In this document: one piece after another, positions 59,611-64,000 of the stretch
Layout: each line of letters starts with the position of its first letter
Numbering within the stretch: the first letter of the stretch is position 1
DNA from: Buxus sempervirens
Taxonomy: Eukaryota > Streptophyta > Magnoliopsida > Buxales > Buxaceae
Reading direction: 5' to 3'
DNA: 64,000 nt
Assembly: GCA_947561395.2 (NCBI GenBank)
Contig: OX387183.1
Span: 59,131,915-59,195,914, forward strand
The notes under the pieces: generated by a model
What the model was told of the DNA's origin: nothing
The model's database searches: none
What the model saw: only the letters and a program-made list of their open reading frames with translations
Made by a program: the position numbers and the translations under genes

Positions 59611-61167
59611 ATGGAGATCATACCAGCTCTCTTGACTGTAGCGGCCATTACCTCAGCCTATCTCTTCTGGTTCCATCTCCTAGCCCGAAAGCTTACCGGT
59701 CCCAAGGTCTGGCCATTTCTGGGTAGTCTGCCTGGTTTGTATGCTAACAGGGCTCGAATTCACGACTGGATAGCTTCCAACCTCCGAGATAGCGGTGGTT
59801 CTGCTACTTATCAGACTTGCACTCTCGCTATCCCATTCTTAGCTCGCAGACAAGGCTTCTTCACAGTGACTTGTCACCCCAGAAACGTTGAGCACATACT
59901 CCGGACTCGATTCGAGAACTATCCTAAAGGGCCGACATGGCAAGCTGCCTTTCATGATCTGCTGGGGCAAGGGATATTTAACAGCGACGGAGAGACGTGG
60001 CTCATCCAACGGAAGACGGCGGCTTTGGAATTCACCACAAGGACGCTTCGACAAGCCATGGCTCGATGGGTGAACCGGACCATTAAGACACGACTCTGGC
60101 ACATTTTGGACACAGCGTCAAGAGAGAACTCCTCCGTGGACTTGCAAGACCTGCTACTTCGCTTGACGTTCGACAATATATGCGGACTCACCTTCGGCAA
60201 AGACCCAGAAACGCTATCTCCTGACTTACCTGTAAACCCGTTTGCTAACGCGTTTGACTCGGCCACAGAGGCGACGCTTCAGCGGCTAATCTATCCCGGT
60301 CTGTTCTGGAGATTCAAGAAAGCTTTGGGATTCGGAGCTGAGAAGAGATTGAAGAAAAGCCTTCATGTTGTTGAAAGTTACATGATCGACGCCACAGCTG
60401 CACGAAAAGAATCGCCGTCCGATGACCTGTTGTCTCGCTTTATGAGGAAGAAGAACGTCGACGGCAACCACTTCCCGAGCTCTGTCCTCCGTCGTATTGC
60501 GCTTAACTTCGTCCTCGCCGGCCGTGACACGTCATCGGTTGCACTGAGTTGGTTTTTCTGGCTCGTCATGAGCCACCCACGCGTCGAAGAAAGGATCCTC
60601 AGCGAGATATCCACGATTCTAAAGGGGACGCGTGGCGAAGATCAACGGAAGTGGGTTGATGAGCCTTTGGACTTCGATGAAGCTGACAGACTCGTGTACT
60701 TGAAAGCAGCTCTCGCCGAGACGCTCCGTTTGTACCCTTCGGTGCCGGAGGACTTCAAGTACGTGGTGTCCGACGACATCTTACCCGACGGGACTCTCGT
60801 TCCGTCCGGTTCGTCTATCACTTACTCGATTTATTCTATGGGAAGGATGAAAGCGATCTGGGGTGACGATTGCTTAGAATTTCGACCGGAGCGATGGCTG
60901 TCCTCCGGTCTCGACCGGTTCGAAACACCGAAAGATGGTTACAAGTTCGTAGCTTTTAATGCCGGACCGAGGACATGCCTCGGGAAGGATTTGGCGTACT
61001 TACAGATGAAGTCCGTCGCCGCGGCAGTGCTGTTACGCTACCGGTTGTCTCTGGTACCCGGTCACCGTGTCGAGCAGAAGATGTCGCTCACTCTCTTCAT
61101 GAAGAATGGGCTTCGCGTCCACGCGCATCCACGCTCACTTGCGGTTTCGGGCGTGGATTCGAACTAG
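59611..61167 (+). CDS. CYP86A-type cytochrome P450 fatty-acid omega-hydroxylase, intact
   Basis: 518 aa, intronless. CYP86A enzymes hydroxylate the terminal carbon of fatty acids at the ER for cutin or suberin; the exact substrate here is unknown. Features: N-terminal membrane anchor (1-22), [13 protein letters not shown] hinge (30-42), [20 protein letters not shown] (105-124), oxygen-binding helix LAGRDTSS (302-309), ExxR as ETLR (370-373), FRPERW (424-429), heme loop [10 protein letters not shown] with Cys456, and the C-terminal [12 protein letters not shown] block typical of CYP86A. Slightly shorter than many members because the loop after helix F-G and the C-terminal tail are short. Its truncated twin lies at 48939. 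Confidence 0.95.
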   Translation: MEIIPALLTVAAITSAYLFWFHLLARKLTGPKVWPFLGSLPGLYANRARIHDWIASNLRDSGGSATYQTCTLAIPFLARRQGFFTVTCHPRNVEHILRTRFENYPKGPTWQAAFHDLLGQGIFNSDGETWLIQRKTAALEFTTRTLRQAMARWVNRTIKTRLWHILDTASRENSSVDLQDLLLRLTFDNICGLTFGKDPETLSPDLPVNPFANAFDSATEATLQRLIYPGLFWRFKKALGFGAEKRLKKSLHVVESYMIDATAARKESPSDDLLSRFMRKKNVDGNHFPSSVLRRIALNFVLAGRDTSSVALSWFFWLVMSHPRVEERILSEISTILKGTRGEDQRKWVDEPLDFDEADRLVYLKAALAETLRLYPSVPEDFKYVVSDDILPDGTLVPSGSSITYSIYSMGRMKAIWGDDCLEFRPERWLSSGLDRFETPKDGYKFVAFNAGPRTCLGKDLAYLQMKSVAAAVLLRYRLSLVPGHRVEQKMSLTLFMKNGLRVHAHPRSLAVSGVDSN

Positions 61168-61766
61168 GAGGCTACCTTGGTCATTTTGAGTGTTTATTTT
61201 CCCAACTGCACCTCGCTTTAAACTGGCCAATGAGTGCACATGGACCCTACTCGTCGCGAGTCGTCATAAAGGGTATTATAGTCATTACATTTTTTGGGTT
61301 TATATTATTATCATATGTTATATTATATATTCCAAAATGTGTCCGTTTGCTTTGTAATTGGTTTCTTTGTATGTAGTGTAAGTTTTTTCTATTCTGACAG
61401 TCCATTTGTTATCACAGTGTATTTGAAAAAATAAAAATAAAAAGGAGAATGGGAAAAATAAATGAAGAATTTGCAAAGGGAGTTATGGTCTATTTTTATC
61501 CTAAACTTTATTTTCTGGTCCGAATGGCAAGGGTTCGATTAAAACTGAACCAAACCTATTAGGGCACATTGAGTTGTCCTTAATTAGTTTTTGAACTTCC
61601 TTTTTTTTGTAAAAGTCAGTTTCCGTTGGGTAATTTTTTTTTTCCTTCCTAAACCAACTTATTTGTGATACTTAAGTTCTAGTCCTAATAAGTGTTGGTT
61701 ATCCAAATATTTGTGAAAAAAAAAAAGAAATTGAAATGGGTGATGAATGATATCTATAGTTCTATA

Positions 61767-62024
61767 TCTATACTATATAAAATGAGAATAGGCCTTTTAT
61801 TAATAAGTGTATCAACAATTATGCATGTCTTTTCCAAAAAACCCTTACCATTTGTTGTTAAAACATAATTAATATAGAATTAAAATAGTCAAAAAAGCAT
61901 TATCATTTGTTAAAGAATAATTAATATAGGATTAAAATAGTCAAAACTCTATCTATTCATTTAAAATCTGAACAGTTGCAATTGTTCCCTCACTCTGTGC
62001 AGAGTAGTACGTGCACATTGCTTG
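61767..62024 (+). mobile_element. Helitron-like element, decayed 3' end
   Basis: Starts TCTATACTATATAAAATGAG after A and carries GAGAATAGGCC and CATTTAAAATCTGAACAGTT, as does the 12850 copy. An internal stretch (ACCATTTGTTGTTAAA ... ATAATTAATATAG) is duplicated. The 3' end reads GTGCACATTGCTTG before T instead of CTAG. Confidence 0.6.
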
Positions 62025-62159
62025 TATCAATGACTAAATCACCCAAACAACTTTTGCGAAAATAATAGGGAAAACCGGAAAAAGGGAGCATAGCCAATTT
62101 TTGGATGGGCAAACAGAGAAGTAAATTGACTGTCATGTTTCCCTGATTAGATCCCTGAT

Positions 62160-62286
62160 ATGGCCATGAGATGCTACCATGTGGAGTATCTCATGGCCAA
62201 TGTTTTTTTCATGTGAGGCCTATTTAAAACATTTACAACATTTAAAAAAGACTGACCGTGAGATGCTCCATATGACAGCATCTCAT
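62160..62286. repeat. Pair of short hairpins
   Basis: TGGCCATGAGATGCT (62161-62175) pairs with 62185-62199, and TGAGATGCT (62259-62267) pairs with 62277-62285. The two hairpins share the GAGATGCT stem sequence. Could be a MITE relic. Confidence 0.6.
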
Positions 62287-62711
62287 GATCACTTTAGGAA
62301 ACAAAACAAGGAAACATGGAAGACCATTTACCATTTCCCTTCGTAGGCTTCAGAACGGCCTTCGTTGCAATGGGCCATGTGGATCTACTCCAGGGGCTTC
62401 ACGCTCTGTAACCTTGGATTCGGTCGGTAAAAAAACAGGAAATAGTAAAGCAAAAAGATAAGAGAAGTATGAGATGGAGGTGAGCCCAAACACGTCAAAA
62501 AAGACTATGATCGGTCTCTCATTGTTCGTGGTTAAGCACCGTCCTTTTATGTATCCTATGCATTGTTGTGGCTCTGTTAGCTAGTCAAGCATCTATTATG
62601 AGTAAATTCTTATTTATTTTTTTCCCAAGGAAAAAAAGGAGGAGGATCTCAATTATTGTGGGGTTTTCTGCTTTATTACATATGCTGCATTCGAGAACCT
62701 AACATGGCATA

Positions 62712-62924
62712 TCTATAGATTCTATACTATTAGTAAAAGGAAGATGGAGGAATATTTTTACAAATTTTGATATATATATTTTTTCCATTTTTGCCCTATC
62801 CCCAACTAGCTAAAACAATCCCAAATTATAACCACCTCACTACTCTTTCCACATTTGAATTTAAGCCTTATTTATCTCCTACAATTAAAGATGAGGACAT
62901 GCAGTCTGCACATGCCACCACTAG
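62712..62924 (+). mobile_element. Short Helitron, second subfamily
   Basis: Starts TCTATAGATTCTATACTAT and ends CATGCCACCACTAG before T. The middle (CCCCAACTAGCTAAAACAAT, ATTATAACCACC) matches 29614-29814. Confidence 0.7.
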
Positions 62925-64000
62925 TGTAAATATATGTTTGCCAATTCATAAAGAGTTGCTTCAAACGGTTTAGAGTATATTAAGAAAAGCTTGCCTTTTT
63001 TAATTTTTTTTCCCTTTTATAAGCAGGAAAATCCAGCCTTGAAGTCATGTAAACTCAAGAATATAACTAAATACCTTTTTTTCAAAAAAGCAAAAAAAAA
63101 AAAAAAAAAAAAAAAGGAAAGAAAAAGAAAAAGAAAAAGATCTAACAATAACTTTTTGCTTAAGAGCTCATTGGTTAAAAGAAAGAGGATAAAAGAGAGA
63201 AAAGAGATCTTTCGTTTAAGGGTGTAACTTGTAAGTCGAAAGAAGTGGGATTCTCCAAAGAGAAAGTACAAGATGTATCATGTATGTAATTAAAACCCAA
63301 ACACTTACTAAACCCCAAAGAAATCTTCTTTCCTGAGCCAAATTATAACATGTGTGCGCGCGATCAAGTGCCAAACATAAAATGAAAAAGACGAAAGCAG
63401 TTTTAAGTAAGTCGATAAACAACTTCAACTCTTCTTCGAGATGAAAATCCATGTGTCGGCAAGGAAACACACTTTACCTACCCCAACTACTTTGTCTAAT
63501 GAACAAGAAAATAAAAAAGTTTAGAAGCCTAACCCCCCAGACTCAAGTTTGCTCTTTTGGAGTATCTGGAGACTTTATGATTTTTTTTTTATTTATTCTC
63601 TTAACCATCAGATGTGGCAGCATCCCATTGGATGTGCACGGATGCATATACTCTTCTTCCATATATAAACATAAAGATAAATGAAGAACATGTGAGCAGG
63701 CATCTGAGTGCCACGTGGTTCATTATGGCTGTAATGATTCTTACTCGCGTATTATATGAAGATATATGTATTCGTGTATTAAGCAAAGAAAGCGGGCCCC
63801 CACCACCCACAAGGCCCCAAAGCAGACAACCATATTTGTGTCATATAAGTGAGTTGGGCGCCACCACTGGCCTTGCTAGTGGCCTTTCTTCCATGTGGGG
63901 TGGGATCAGATAAAGTCATAAAGGATTAAAGGCTACAGTCTAGTAGCCAAAAGATGTCTAAATTATTAGTTAAGGAAGAAAAGAAGGCGGGGTTGTTAAC

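Larger units (their letters stand above)
50628..60251. repeat. Tandem segmental duplication, unit B
   Basis: Second unit, in the same orientation as unit A. Homology starts at 50628 and runs at least to codon 213 of the P450, where unit A is broken off. It carries at least seven insertions absent from A. Confidence 0.92.
61168..64000. other. Spacer after the P450
   Basis: Contains the P450 3' region, two Helitrons, a hairpin cluster and long A/T runs (63090-63115). No gene recognised. Short frames near 62767 and 63614 carry no family signature. Confidence 0.6.

Noticed and set aside
60975..61376. 133-aa frame overlapping the 3' end of the P450
   Set aside because: Out-of-frame shadow of the P450 that runs into the 3' UTR.

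Overview
This is plant nuclear DNA. Genes are split by many short introns with canonical GT-AG borders, spacers are AT-rich, and transposons sit in both introns and spacers. The genes recognised (SQD2, TRM7, RPN8, an NPF transporter, a CYP86A P450) are those of a flowering plant. I cannot name the species.

Layout, left to right. (1) 1-11.2 kb, minus strand: most of the 5' half of SQD2, the chloroplast sulfolipid synthase. Its C-terminal exons lie off the left edge. Its 7.9-kb intron 1 holds a dead Ty3/gypsy element at 3628-8996 whose two LTR-like ends are in inverted, not direct, orientation. (2) 11.2-15.5 kb: spacer with one Helitron and one foldback MITE. (3) 15565-15927, plus strand: a small single-exon 'josephin-like' protein gene. 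(4) 16553-24517, minus strand: a complete 11-exon TRM7 tRNA 2'-O-methyltransferase (315 aa), with possible upstream coding exons at 24.66-25.03 kb. (5) 25.0-31.1 kb: transposon-rich spacer with hAT-like elements, an L1-type LINE tail, three short Helitrons and a possible gene fragment. (6) 31160-40440, minus strand: a complete 10-exon RPN8 (26S proteasome lid subunit, 310 aa), with a SINE and an RTE LINE remnant in its introns. (7) 40.9-61.2 kb: a tandem segmental duplication. Each unit carries an NPF transporter gene on the minus strand, a spacer with a GT-rich minisatellite, and a CYP86A-type P450 on the plus strand. (8) 61.2-64 kb: spacer with two Helitrons and a hairpin cluster.

The duplication is the most informative structure. 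Unit A (about 40871-49851) keeps an intact NPF gene (555 aa) but only the first 40 percent of the P450. Unit B (about 50628-60251 and on) keeps an intact P450 (518 aa), while its NPF copy is broken by two small frameshifts and by insertions in exons 2 and 4. The pair has therefore lost genes reciprocally. Because the units are paralogous, several insertions can be read against an empty site in the other copy, with exact target-site duplications. These are a MULE with a solo LTR nested in it (A), a foldback MULE (B), a hAT element (B), a solo LTR with a TRIM nested in it (B), a PIF/Tourist-like MITE (B) and a 154-bp mini-LTR (B).

Exon structures for TRM7, RPN8 and NPF were worked out by hand from protein-family knowledge plus splice sites. 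In all three the exon lengths sum to an exact multiple of three with no internal stop, which supports the models. The working genes are ordinary plant genes with no sign of acting as one pathway, although SQD2 and CYP86A both belong to lipid metabolism (plastid sulfolipid; cutin or suberin omega-hydroxylation).
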